Positions 18,351 to 30,125 of a stretch of DNA of 64,000 nt are shown here, in pieces. A program made the translations under genes and the position numbers. The stretch is taken from NCBI GenBank assembly GCA_037039685.1, contig JAWNGF010000012.1, forward strand, positions 558,001 through 622,000, given 5' to 3'. Each line of letters starts with the position of its first letter. Positions within the stretch are counted from its first letter, which is position 1. The stretch comes from Ceratobasidium sp. AG-K. Its lineage: Eukaryota > Basidiomycota > Agaricomycetes > Cantharellales > Ceratobasidiaceae. Under the pieces are notes generated by a model. It was given only the letters and a program-made list of their open reading frames with translations. It made no database searches and was not told the origin of the DNA.

Positions 18351-19368
18351 TATAACGAGATTCTGTCTAGTGCCTTGTAAGTTTAACCCTAGTTGAGATG
18401 GATGGAAATACTCTGAGCTACCGAGGAACACAGGGATAATAACAGTAGCTTACGAGTGAATATACACTAACGGGAGTCCGAAGTTTGGACACACCAAGTC
18501 TCTGCTATGTGGTCAACGAACGTGGTAGAAGGGCAATAACGGCGTGCGGATGCGATCAACGAGACCGTGGTGCTGGCGCTAATCTAGCAAAGATGGTTAC
18601 ATGTGAGGCAATCACACAACGGAGCAAAAACCTGGTGTACGCCTTCCTACAGAGAAATAAGATTCGGAACAACAGGGTGCGGTCTGATCGTTAATACGAT
18701 TTTAACTCGACGTTGGGGCGTCCCGAGCACCCTCGACCATTCTAGCGGGCACCAGGAGCATTGAAGGGCGACGAAGCCGCTTGCACCAAGAGCTTGTCGC
18801 TCCTGGGGCCAGGCGACCTAACGCGTGTCATACACGCTAAGCCCACGGATAAGCTAGAAGCAAGCGGCCTTTTCTAATAGGCTATACTTGCGTCACATCT
18901 AACCCCGGAGCTGCAGAGTGGCTAATCTTTTCGGAATGGGAAATACAGCTGATTGTCGCATTGCACTGCAAGAGTTAGGAGTAGCGGGTTCATTGAAAAT
19001 ACGAAGCTTGTTAGCCTCCCGATCTTCGACCAATGCCAAATTGCACGTATGTGCTCTGGTGCCACCACTCGCACCACGAAACCTTGGGGTCGATGCGCAG
19101 CTAACCTCGCTTCGGGATTTATAATCGACAACATAGAAAAGCCACAAATGGCGCACGGCTACCGCATATGATATGGATTCTGGCAAGATGACCAACGTGT
19201 ACAGGACTAGGTAAGAAGTAAAATCGGTGATAATAAAAAAGTGGACGCCTGCGACAACAAGATAGCAAGCGCTGGAAGCCGTTACAAGAGAATCATGTTT
19301 GTTCAACACACAGCAAGGGGCGGAATTACTCTGCAGGAATCACGGCCATGATCAGTAGTCTCCAGTGT
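18351..19368. other. Upstream part of duplicated unit A, non-coding as far as seen
   Basis: This stretch aligns in patches with 24661-25450, for example GTGAGGCAATCACACAACGG at 18603 and 24960, and the region near 18920 with that near 25390. Short frames exist on both strands, but none is conserved between the copies. It probably contains the promoter of family A copy 1 and degenerate sequence. Confidence 0.45.
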
Positions 19369-20100
19369 CTAGGTATTCCCCGGTAGCCGTGGCACTGGGG
19401 GGAGCACTCCTGTCGGCGGGGCGGTTTGAGATGTATGTCTAGACCGTGTGTTCGACGAGTGCGAACCCGCCCTCGATCGCGTCGCATTCCCCACTTGTGA
19501 CTTGGTCCTTGGTCGGCCCGCCTCCTGAGATATATGCCTGGATCGAGGTGTCTCCACTGGTGCTGTATGAGATGTATGCCTGGATCGTACGGGCTGCTCT
19601 GGCACTGTTGTATGGGATGGGGCGCGGGATCGCTGTGGTTTAGGTAGTGACGCAGATGTTGCATCGAACATGGAAGCAGGCGGTATGGCCGTTTCTGGCT
19701 GGACGTCTGGGGGACGTGGGAGACCTGGCCCTTCACGACTAGGGCCAATGGCTGGAGTAACATTGGCATTCTTCGCACACTATCGAGATATGAGACGCAA
19801 AACAAAGAAGATTGAGGAGAGACTTACACAACCCCCTCCTCTGATTCTTGCTGCCAGTGGGGGATCGTCCGGACTTGCCGTCGTTATCAAGGGGCCGAGA
19901 TGTGGAGTTGGCTGAATCGTTCGAATGCCATGTTCCAGGTAAATTGGATTGCTGAGGTCGATAGACTGGACTGGTTGCGTCTGTATTCGCCCAGTAATCC
20001 CGCCCGCCCGATTCCAAAAAATGACGCGGGTAAATACCCTTACAAAGGAGTGGGCGGAGTTGATGCAACAGTACAACAGGGTCACAAAGAACCCCTTCAC
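19369..20100 (-). CDS. Orphan family B (Arg-Ser-rich) protein, copy 1
   Basis: A two-exon model: 20100-19828, then a 48-nt intron starting GTAAGTCTCTCC, then 19779-19369. The first exon encodes a Pro-rich stretch (IRTIQPTPHLGPLITTASPD) ending G-G-C. The second starts C-x-K-N-A and continues with GPSREGPGLP. It then has a run of imperfect octamers of the type RSRHTSQT or RSRAGSHS, and ends TGVLPPVPRLPGN. The same plan recurs at 21588 and 32051. The RS octapeptides suggest a phosphorylated, disordered, possibly nuclear protein, which is inference. The 5' end is uncertain, and an upstream exon is likely because the N-termini of the copies do not align. Confidence 0.5.
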
Positions 20101-21587
20101 TCCCTGCGTTATGATCCATAGAACCGATGTGTTCTCGGGCTCCGGGAACTGGCGTTGTGGTACATAGAGATTATCCTACCGGTCCAGGATAACAATTAGT
20201 GGGGGACTGCAGGATGAAGACCGTATTCACGGACAAAAAACACACCCCGTCTTCAAGCCCCTCGGCGATGTACTTATTAGATGACAAGTGCAACGCCTTG
20301 GATGGAGTTATTGGTAAGATCAAACTCGAATCGGAAACTTTTTTAATCGCACGCAGGCTGCCTGCTGTTGGCGAAATCATAGTCAAAAACCGTGCGGTGG
20401 TGGAGAAGTGAAACATACACAACTATAAAGGTGTCTGCCACCTGAGCTACACGAGGCAGCTTGATTTGACATCTCCCAGCGGCTAGAACCAAGGAGAATA
20501 TCACAACACTTATCGAAGTTTACGCTCGCGAGCCTATAGACTTAGTGACACTCCCAGTAGCTCTCTTTCGCTTGAATGGGTTGCGTGGTGGGCGTATTCC
20601 GCCTTGCTGGTCGTACGATCGTATATATCATGGGGTATTTGACTTGAGCTTAGTCAGTCCCATCAGGACAGAGGAGCCTAGACTCTGGATTGAACCACCT
20701 CGTCAACATGCTTGGCAGTTGGCACCGCTTTTTGTTGGAACCACGATTCTCTTGTCCGTCTTGATTACTGTATCCCCACCCCATTATACCGGTTGCCACC
20801 GGTCGTCTTCGGAATGTTCCGGGTCCTCGCTCCCCCTATTGCTCTGCGTCTGAGAGTCTCTGACATTTATTCGGACCAATTTACGCGCGACAAGATACTT
20901 GGTGAGTGAACTAAATTGGGCCCCCGACAAGCTAATATATCGGAGGGCGCGTATTAGTATCCCCCTTCTATCACCACCCTGCTTGGACCCCCTTGGTTTT
21001 ACGATCACAGACGTCATGGTTCTGTCGATGTGAATAACTTTCGCAAGGGCGCGAACGACCTTGTCGCCCTCCCCAATGGGTTGCCCCTCGGAAGATCGCT
21101 GACAGCCCCACCGCACCGCAGATCCGCCTACTATTCTGTTTGTCCCCAGTTTATCTGCCCGTCCTGGCTATGGCTTTCGTCTCTGGGGTTACCCGGGTGA
21201 CCTCTTCACCCTGAGTCCCCGCCCTTCATCAGCTATCGTTCCAGCTTATCTCGCCTCCGACACTTGACGTTGCCAGCGCCGATTCTAGTCCTAGCGTGTA
21301 TCCAAATCGATCGTACCAGATGCCTAGCACATCGTGGACTGAAGCGCCCCACTGGTGTTTCCCAGCCGTTCGTCCTAGCGCAGAGTAGAACCACAGTCGC
21401 TGGCGAAACCATTATCGAAATTGCTCTGCGGAGCGCTGGCTATGCCATTCGGTCTGTGTTGTATTTGTAGATTAGGATTGCCTTGAATATACGTAATATA
21501 ATAATAATAAATTTAGCATGGTGTAACCACAGAATAATGGAATTACTCCAAGTAAGAATCACGACCACGACCAGCCATCTCCAATAT
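20101..21587. other. Spacer between family B copies
   Basis: No gene recognised. From about 21150 to 21330 the sequence resembles 31640-31800 (for example TATGGCTTTCGTC and the CCAGCGCCGATT/CCAGCGCGAATC segment), so this is the distal side of duplicated unit B. Near 20429-20460 a minus-strand motif GTAGCTCAGGTGGCAGA resembles a tRNA D-arm/A-box, but no B-box or cloverleaf follows. Confidence 0.4.
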
Positions 21588-22465
21588 CTAGGTGCCATTC
21601 CCTGGTATCCGTGGCACCGGGGGTAGCACTCCTGTCGGCGGGGCAGTTTGAGACGTATGTCTAGACCGTGGTATCGACGCGTGCGAGCCCGCCCTTGATC
21701 GCGCCGCGCTCCCCCCTTGAGACCTACTCCTTGGTCGGCCCCCCTCCTGAGATACGCGCCTAGATCGAGGTGCATCCTCTATTGCTGTTGTCTGGGATGG
21801 ACGCCTGGATCGCGCGGGTTGCTCTGGCGATGCTGCATGGGATGGGACGTGGGATCGTTGGTGATGATCTCGTGTCGTTGTTCTGGATCCAGCGCTCGAG
21901 CGCCTTGTTGGATCCACCAATGGTTCTAACGACCGCCCTGTTGTGTGTAACGACCCGGGCCCTGTCTGTGCCATGGATTCAACCGGCGAGGCGCCCGTAG
22001 ATGCCTCTGGGTTTGTGGGAAGTGGGAGACCTGGTCCTTCGCGGTTAGGCCCGAGGCTGAGAGCAAGTTTTGCATTCTTCAAGCACTGTTGGGGCATCAG
22101 ACGCGGATCGAAGAGAAAACTGAGGAGGGACTTACACAGCAACCTCCTTCTCTAATAACTTCCTGCTCCGCCTCTCGTTCTCCAGCCGTTATGAAGGGAC
22201 CGGGATGTGGAGCTGGCTGGGTTGACCGAATACCAGGGCCAAGGCGAGCTGGAGTACCAACGTCCACAAGTTGAACTGGTCGCCTCTCCGGGGGTCGCAC
22301 AACAATCTCACGCACTCGAGAAGCAATGAAGCGGATTGATTCTACCATAGGAGAACGGGCGTCCTGGACGAGGCGGTAGAACAAGGTGAAAAGGAAAACA
22401 CTCGTTCTGTGTCCTATAATCGATGGAATTGATGACTTCTCAGACCCTCGATATGGGCGTCGCAA
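21588..22465 (-). CDS. Orphan family B (Arg-Ser-rich) protein, copy 2
   Basis: Two-exon model: 22465-22132, intron beginning GTAAGTCCCTCC and ending CAACAG, then 22085-21588. Exon 1 contains IRSTQPAPHPGPFITAGE and ends G-G-C-C. Exon 2 starts C-L-K-N-A and includes GPNREGPGLPLP. It then carries seven or so RSR-x-x-SQ-type units (ARSRRPSQT, PRSRRVSQE, PRSRSQGG, PRSRHTSQT) before the shared TGVLPPVPRIPGNG end. This copy has the longest and cleanest frame of the three. The exon-intron boundary and reading phase are the same in all copies, which supports a true gene family. No enzymatic domain is visible. The start codon is uncertain. Confidence 0.55.
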
Positions 22466-23784
22466 CGTGCGGTAAAGCCCATTGTTGTTGTAAACGTGTA
22501 GTGGTGGAGCTCAACCTTCGCCTGGTAAACGCATCTGCCACATGCGTTACACGAGGCGAGTTAGTTTGACACCTCCCGGTGGTTCGGGCAAAGGAAAACA
22601 CGGGTTCATTACTGCAAGACGCACGGCTTAACTGGGAGGATTCGAACGATCCATGTCGGGGTGCATCGGTCTGACAAGAACCCAAGAGATAGCGAGGCGG
22701 CCCAATTTAGCGTCTCCCAGTTAGCACGAGGAATCCAACCGCGCTGAGGGTCGTACCGTACTTTCTCCCACGCACGGTTCAAGCAATTAGCCGAGTCGGG
22801 GTTGAACTGAATAGTTTCCAGCACGCGCCGTTGGAGAGAACTTCCTATGTATACTGCCCTAGTATCCGTAGCGCCGGAGCAGCGTGCATCATCGATGATC
22901 CCCCGTCTAATCTTCCCCTGTCCGGAGGAGTAGCCATACGTATGTTCAGTTTCGCTGAAATGAGTGAGGGTGGGATGCTATCTCTTCAAAAATTAAAACA
23001 TCTCGTTGGTTCGGGGGCTCTCATGAGTCCCCGGAGTCCTTCCGACCCTGGTAAGCGCTTAAGAGCCATCGAGAGGACCCCAACGCCTCTGCAGACCGCG
23101 TCTCATCACATAGGCGACAGCTTCCGTCGTTGTGACTGCTCCTAGGCTGGTATCACGCAGGAGACCCCCCATTCAATTCCTATGGCGGTACACCTAGATA
23201 TTTTTACATATTAAACGTCATACTGCATGAAAACGACTGCAATAATTTGCGGTGGCACCTTCCTATCACGCAACAATAATATCAGTAACCGCCTCGGTGT
23301 AGCTTGCGGGCACGTTGGTATTCGAAATTTGGGAGCTGATGCGGCGATATGCAGCGAGGTTTTGAGCGCGTGTCCCTCTTGCCCCGCTTGTTACGAGTAT
23401 GGCGAGCAGTGTTGGCTTGTAGTCTCATATCCAAGGGAGGGTTGGTGTCCTCTCTCGTACTCCCAGTAAAATCTTAGGTCCGAGTGTACTCGATGTGTGC
23501 CGTGACGATAGTTGTGATCTGGGCGCCGTCTAAGATTCGATGCCAACAACTTAGAGATTGAGTAACTGCCACCTTGCTTCACACCGGTTGGTTACAGTGG
23601 GATATCAAAATACTAAGGCTAGACACATATCTAACATATATAATGACATGTTGACCATCAGCAATTACAGGGTGACCCACAACCGCAACTGAGAGATCAT
23701 TCGGATAAATTAGGGCAAAACACGCGACCAATAGAGCAATAGACAAGGGCGTTGCATAAATGGGCTCGAGGCAGGGGGTTCCCT
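22466..23784. other. Spacer, no gene recognised
   Basis: It holds a tRNA-like stretch on the minus strand near 22500-22560 (A-box-like TAACGCATGTGG, then GGTTGAGCTCC). An inverted repeat around 22628-22724 (TAACTGGGAG/CTCCCAGTTA) is also present. Part of it (22690-22730) resembles 33385-33420. Beyond 23577 it aligns with the 3' flank of family A copy 1. Confidence 0.35.
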
Positions 23785-24660
23785 TCAATAGGAGGTGTCA
23801 TGGTTCGTCGACCGCTTCGTACATCTTCTCACTGAATAACTCTGCCATGTTCCTTCAACTTCGTCGCTCAATGAGTGAGTGTATTGAGTATATCTTTTGA
23901 ATAGACCTACCCTCTGAGCCTTCCCGATCTGCTCTCTGGCACTGGGTAGCTTCTTTTGGAATTCTCTATGTACAAGCCTCTTTGTGTCGTCGCGAGGATA
24001 ATAACGGATACAAACTAATCTTCCGCGTCTCTCAGACATATCAGTCTCATAGGAAGCGTCGGGATACGTTTGGAGCATGCATTCCCAGACTAGTCCAGCA
24101 TACAGGTAACTGTTGGAGCTGACAACGCTGTAGTCCGGGTATAATTCGGAGACGACAGTTGCGAGAGTGACAAGCTCGTAGAAATAAAACGGGGTCTCAA
24201 GTGAGAACTCAAGTTTCTCCAGCAATCGACAGAATTTCAACGAGCACTCTAGCAGCAACCTTGATAAATCGCCGTCGTATGCTACTCTAAATCGGTCGTC
24301 CGCTCTACATGTTGTGGAGTGAGATTGAGAACAAGGAAGTCTCGCTGTGGGGTCAGGAGGGATATCATAGGGATGCCGGTCGAGAACCACGTAGTTAATG
24401 TACCCTTCGTTAGCTGTATCCCTAACCTCGAAGAGGAGGAATTCGTGTGCTAGTTTCGATTTTGTTCGCTTGCCGTACCAAACGGATGCCACGATGACTG
24501 TATCGGCAAGTGAAGTGGGGCTGCACCGATCTACGAGTGAGACGTAGAGCTGCTCTGGCCGGAAAGCATAGGGGGAAGCACGGGCGAGCCTTCTAGACCC
24601 ACTGGTATTTCTGTCAAATCCTGGAGGGAAGATGTCTTTGTGGCGGAGCGTGGGTGTCAT
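23785..24660 (-). CDS. Orphan family A protein, copy 2
   Basis: A 291-codon frame from the ATG at 24660, chosen because alignment with copy 1 (17511-18350) begins at this Met (the open frame extends 51 codons further upstream without similarity). Shared blocks include RHKDIFPPGFD, SLADTVIVAS, GKRTKSKLAHEFLLFEV, PFYFYELVTLA and the YPDASYETDMS segment. Near the C-terminus a probable intron donor (AGG then GTAGGTCT at about 23911) means the last residues of the simple frame may be intronic; a spliced form could end in YEAVDEP, like copy 1. Function unknown. No transmembrane segments or cofactor motifs. Confidence 0.65.
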   Translation of the reverse strand: MTPTLRHKDIFPPGFDRNTSGSRRLARASPYAFRPEQLYVSLVDRCSPTSLADTVIVASVWYGKRTKSKLAHEFLLFEVRDTANEGYINYVVLDRHPYDIPPDPTARLPCSQSHSTTCRADDRFRVAYDGDLSRLLLECSLKFCRLLEKLEFSLETPFYFYELVTLATVVSELYPDYSVVSSNSYLYAGLVWECMLQTYPDASYETDMSERRGRLVCIRYYPRDDTKRLVHREFQKKLPSAREQIGKAQRVGLFKRYTQYTHSLSDEVEGTWQSYSVRRCTKRSTNHDTSY

Positions 24661-27600
24661 TTTTGGTTTACCCGTCGGAATACCTTGTGAATTTGGCCCA
24701 GAGTGAGACGGATGGAAACTTTGCGGGTAATGACAACTGGTGAGCAACTGGCGAGAAACGACAGTCGACTTACGGGCGGGTATGCTAGCGAAAAGAAAAG
24801 GAAAAAACAGCACTTTGGGCAGGCCAAGCCTTTGCTGCGTGACCAGCGAACGTGGTGGAAGGGTGGTATTGGTAAGTTATATTATTATAACATGATTACA
24901 GTATCCAAACCGCGGCGCGGGCGCCAATCATCGACGGGTCTGAGGCAGTTGCAGCGTAATGTGAGGCAATCACACAACGGACCAGTGACCTGGTATATGC
25001 CTTACCATAGATAAATATACACCAGATCAATAAGGTAAGCCCTAGTTGTCGACAAAACCTCAACTCGGTCTTGAGTCCTTGGGACCACCAGGAGCACCTC
25101 CGAGCACTCCGTGTGCTTCAGCGAAATCTAATTGGCTCCGAGCGCTAGGAGTCTATTAGGATTTTGCTGACGCTAGCATCCCAACAAGGAATGGGAATCT
25201 TTTGGGGCATTGAGACCCCTCGTGCCTAGAGCTCGCGGCCTCTTGGGCTAGTAGCTATGGCCCATCGTAGAAGTTGAGCTGTGATTAGCTGGAAGCAAAT
25301 TTTATTTGGTTTTATGATAATCTCCCCCTCCCCCAGCAGGTTGTACTTGCGCTGCATTGACGTCTAATCTTCATCATGGTTCATCCTTCGAAGTGGGAGA
25401 TACGGCGAATTGTCGAATTGCAGCACAAAGTTCACAGCCGAGACCTTGCTAAAGCCATGAGGTTTATTCGACTCCGAGCCTCGACTGTGGAGTCGCCACA
25501 CTTATGGTGCCGTTCCATGTCGACAGCCACCCGGGACCAACGCAAAGAACTGAACTAGCATTTCAGAGCATTAACATATTTTACAAACTTGGGGTCGCGG
25601 CAGGCTTAGCCTAACCATCGGAAAAAGTAATCGGACCAGCCTAACTCACAGCGCCGCTAGTAATTTGAGTCAGTTTAGGGTGGTAGACGCAAGCAAGGGT
25701 ATATGCGTATACACGTGGCCTTATCGATTGTAATCACATGCGCGAAATAAAGTTTAAAGTGAACATTGTGAAAATTAGCCAGGCCACGGTGGAGGTGAGG
25801 GCTGGCCGAGGGTCATTCGGATGACCCCAACCGACATAATCCGTGACTTCGTATGCGGGGCCAAAATGTGATCGCTCACCTCGACGACGATACTCGTTGT
25901 CTTACACGTCTCCACCTGGTCACCAGACGCCCTCCAGAAACCATCACTCAATACCCTACCACCACTGTGGCTTAAGTTTTGGCTTACTGAGCACCTTGCC
26001 GTTTTCAGTTTTCCTTGGTGCGGCACCATATGTCCTGGTGGTGTACGGCACGGGGCTGTGTGAATAATTGGAATCAAACTCTAAGTAGGCTAGTATGAGT
26101 TAAAGCCAAGGCTGCTTGTCCGTTGTATCAACCCGCTTGCGCGCCTGTTTTGAAGTCACCTTCCATAAGTCTGTCGATTCATGAATAATCGCATTGGGCG
26201 CCTTTTTTTAACTTATGCTTTGGTGCTCCGGCTGGAGCAACCACACATGCCAGGCGCCGTCCGGCACCAGATGGTCTGGGGGATCCGTCATAGCAGATGG
26301 ATGGGGGTTCTGGGCCACCGAGACACCAGCGGGACTAGCCCCCTCGCGGGCCGGTAGCCCATGCCTGGCGACGCGCATGGTAGAGTGGTTGGTAAATTTA
26401 GACTCGCCACCAACCAGATGTTTGGCGTAGCGCTGCAGGATGGGAAATTGCTTATATTACAGCCCATATGTATGCTCTCGAGTGAGCGGAGTCGTGTGCC
26501 CCGGGGCTCATTGTGTGTACTTACGGGGACGTCGGTTACGGCCGATTTGAAGTTCAGGCTCTGGCCTGTAGCATGTCCCAAACTTCTTCAGGGATGGTGG
26601 AGGGGGCTTAAGCAAATAGGAGCGCGTCGGTAGGCCGAACGTACGATATGAAAGTGGTTGACCGTTAGAGGCCAACCACCTAGCACGTGACCGCATGGCT
26701 CCAGCCTATCTTCTCTGCGCCTGAGTCCCGGCTGGGAGTCTCCGCCAGCTCCAGCACACAGCCTCACTTACAATAAACCAACTCATTAAATGTCCTCAAC
26801 CTGATCTCTGGCACCCAGCAGTCTCTCTTGAAATTCTGCATACATCATGGTAATGGCATCGGTGACCGAACTCGATGAGCGCCACCGGAGCGGCACAGAT
26901 CTTACTTAGTCAGCATTCCAGAGCACCGTGCGGTGTCTCCGAATCTCTTATGGCCCGGGAGCGCTAAGGAGCGAATCAAGGTCAAATTTTAGTAGATGGA
27001 TTATTGATTGCTCATTCTTGATTCACACCCGGTTTACATTTCTTCGATGGTGTATTTGAAGGAACGTGTGCTTTACTACAAAGAATCCCCATCTAGTCCT
27101 TGCAAAGATTGCTGGTACAATTCCACGTGAGGTTGGTGGGCAATTCCAATGTCAAACGAGCGATGTGGTTGCTCTTAATTGCCCTCCAAAACTCTGTGTG
27201 AATCCACTAGACTGACGCCGCAGTCAACGCACATTACCGAAGTACTGGGCACTACACAGTATCTCCAGTTACTTCGCTTTGGACCTCCCAAACCCACCGG
27301 TCCAGGTGGCTCTAATATTTCCCATTTACCACGTACCCCTCTGTACCTAGTACAACGGGATCTGGTTGCTCGTTTCTATGTATACACTGATGTGCACACG
27401 CATGCAACGGCACCTAATAACGTGCTCCGTGCCGGGTGGTGACTTGCAACTCCCTCCGCTCGATTAACACGCAAGAACAAGTCCGGGAGGTTAAGAAGGA
27501 CCAGACCTTGCATCTTATCAGCTCCCAGGCACGCACACAGGTCTCGTGCTTTGAAATTGTGTCCATTACGATTGCATACCGTAGGTTCTACACGAACCCT

Positions 27601-29033
27601 GGACTGGCGCTGAGAGCCATCCAGAAATGATATAACTAGCGCATATACGCTATCTAGTAGTACAGGGGCACAGTGATCGGGAGAGCGGAAATTTTGGGGA
27701 TACCCGCGCTGCGGGTGCAAATGTGGACTAGGTCTCCGGGTGCGAGTACAGCTCGCAGGCCGGATGGGCCATCTGACCAATACGGAGCAGGGAGGAGGAA
27801 AATACCGACCGTGAAATTATACACCGAGCCCAAATTAAATCATGCATGTGATGGAGGACCGGAAAGAGGAGCTGTCGATGGGAAGGAGGTGCCGCAATCT
27901 GGATGTTGTGGTTGGTGGTAAGTATCACTCTACTTGTCCACACCAGAATTTCCCCACCGCAGGGACCCCGGTGAACGCAGTTGGTGCCCGCCACCAGCTA
28001 CCGCCACCAGCTACCGCCACATCGCCTGCCCCACTCGCTCATGCGTCAACCACAAACAACATATGCATACATCGACGCGCGTGGTTATTTGCCCTTCCCT
28101 GCATCCCCTCAGTAGTTCCTCCCACCAGGATTCACCGCCCGTGAGCCTGCTCACATGTTGCTGCCCGACTCACCCACGTGGCTTTCACTCAATCTCCCCC
28201 TACCCATACTGGTGCCCGACTACACATCGTTGAATGACCATATATGCGCGCACCCGAACCAGAACACACATTGGAGGCGAGGAGCGTATGCATATTACAT
28301 ATGACTCTTGCTTAGTGCCGAGCAGGTTGTGGCCATGTACTAGTTTCGAGACAAAGCCTCCCGGTTCCGTTGATCTAACCTAGTATACGAACGCATCCCG
28401 CATAACCTATTATATGTCTCAATATCAGTAATACCATGGCCCAATTGAAGCATCCACCTGATCCGACGCTTCCCGCTCTACTGTGCGACCATCTAAATTG
28501 TAAAAGCAGTCCTGAATTTTGTACTCTCAGGGTGTACTTAGTGGGAGATCCCGAAACAATTTTTCACTCATCGTAAGTAAGAGCTGTTTGTCGGACAAGC
28601 GTAATTCCTGCCCTATATCTTAAGATCTATACCGTATCCGGGTGAGCGCAGTTCCTCACAATGAAAATGATCATAATGTTATGCGCGTCAAATTTGATAC
28701 CCAATTCATTGTGGTCGGCGTGGGCTACAGATCTGCAGGCGTGGCTCTCATTATCATTATCGTGCTAGGCGGACAATAGGGAGAGGTTACGCCAGAGTGT
28801 CAATACGTGTCAATAAGTATAAAATCGTGGCAAATCAAACATTTTCATTTCGGATTGTAGAGGCCTTGCAAGCAAGGTATGCAAGCAAATTAAGCAGGGA
28901 TAAACTGATTCACTAGCGAAATATATTACCTCCGTGAACTGAGGTCATAGTGGGGGATACTAACAAAGCATGTAATTTTTCTGGGTCCACCGCCAAATCA
29001 CGCGGAGAATTATACTTACGATGGACTGTGCCA
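24661..29033. other. Long gene-poor spacer
   Basis: No gene supported. 24780-25450 is the upstream half of the duplicated A unit. A block near 27725-27780 resembles 33055-33105 (CGAGTACAGCTCGCAGGCC versus GAGTACGACGTGCGGGCC). At 27991-28016 a 13-bp unit (CCACCAGCTACCG) occurs twice in tandem. The several 60-130 codon frames show neither family similarity nor conservation between copies. Confidence 0.45.
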
Positions 29034-29967
29034 CAGGAACTCATAGCGGGGTAAAATTTTGAGGATTCCACAATAATAACTGTATTATTGTGTCTTTCAC
29101 TGTGCCCTGTGTGGGCTGTGGACATGAATTAAAGAAATTGAGATAAATGCGGCAATTCATCGCACCAAAATAATCATAATATCGGCCACCCAGAGGAGTA
29201 ACATTATATCAACTTATGTGAGCACATATATCATCATGAGCAAGCCCACAAACTCTTCAACCATATATATTTGCAGCTGCACCAACAAATGGTCCGCGCG
29301 GACAAAACCTCCATGGCCAGCACTGCTAAGTCAACTTCAAGTTCAACATCAACGGTGGCCCTGCCACTACCACGGCAAACTACGAACACCACCCGGGCAA
29401 CACAAAGCTTACATGTCAGGTATGTGTTAAGCCTCTGCCTGCGTCAATCTATTCAGTCAACTAACATATTTCGCCTCTAGCCATGTGAGAACCTGCCCGA
29501 CACAATCTGGAGGGTTGGCGACATGCACAATGCAACCAATGAGACAAGTTCCTACAACTATGGGTCACATACCGCAGCTACTACCACCAACGTCATGACG
29601 GTAAGCGCTCCTCCCCATCGCTTGATACAGCTTGCGATTGCTAACATTCATCCCATTGCTTCTTGTGTTGTGCAGTGCATTCCTCGCGCACACAATTTAT
29701 ATACCCTAGTGTTTGGTGGAGGCTCGGGTTTAATAACTTGTCGTTTTCTTTCACAATAATCTTGTAATGATCGATATTTTAGCCCCCAAAATGGAATATT
29801 ATTTTGATGTACTAATTTGGTAGTAATCACTGAATTCTCAAACTTTTACCCACCAACGAGTTCCTGTGGTCTTTCACTGTGCCCTGTGACACACAGGACA
29901 CGGCAAAATCATAATAATACAGTTATTATTGTGGAATCCTCAAAATTTACCCTACTACGAGTTCCTG
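29034..29967. mobile_element. Short element with about 58-bp terminal inverted repeats
   Basis: Bases 29034-29092 (starting CAGGAACTCATAGCGGGGT) are the reverse complement, with few mismatches, of 29910-29967 (ending ACTACGAGTTCCTG). A third, partial copy of the repeat lies at 29832-29866, next to a second occurrence of TCTTTCACTGTGCCCTGTG (29092 and 29868). No transposase is visible in the 0.93 kb, so this would be a non-autonomous DNA element or a nested pair. I see no clear target duplication. Confidence 0.55.
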
Positions 29968-29996
29968 CTCAAGCAAATCCGTCGGTTCTTTTTTGG

Positions 29997-30125
29997 GCTC
30001 GTGAGCGCCGATTTGCTTGTGTGTACTCGCTTAGGTATAGGAGCACCAATTGCACAGCCACCCGGGTGCTCCTGAGTGCTTCTTTACCCAAGCGAGCACG
30101 TATGAGCAAACCGGCGCTCGTTAGC
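29997..30125. repeat. Fold-back repeat
   Basis: GCTCGTGAGCGCCGATTTGC at the left pairs imperfectly with GCAAACCGGCGCTCGTTAGC at the right. The pairing continues inward (ACTCGCTTAGGTA with TACCCAAGCGAGC, and GGAGCACC with GGGTGCTCC). It resembles the MITE at 15605 in length and in its CTCGTGAG content, and it may be a relative. Confidence 0.5.

Noticed and set aside
18899..19309. 136-codon minus-strand frame with hydrophobic N-terminus
   Set aside because: No ATG at the start, and the equivalent region of the duplicated unit (about 25376-25560) does not keep the frame.
20431..20470. Possible functional tRNA gene on the minus strand
   Set aside because: Only the D-arm-like part is convincing; no matching acceptor stem or T-arm could be placed.
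27376..27780. 134-codon minus-strand frame in the gene-poor spacer
   Set aside because: Cys/Arg-rich composition of random sequence, no introns or domain, not conserved.
27991..28016. Short tandem repeat as a possible CRISPR-like or satellite array
   Set aside because: Only two 13-bp units without spacers.
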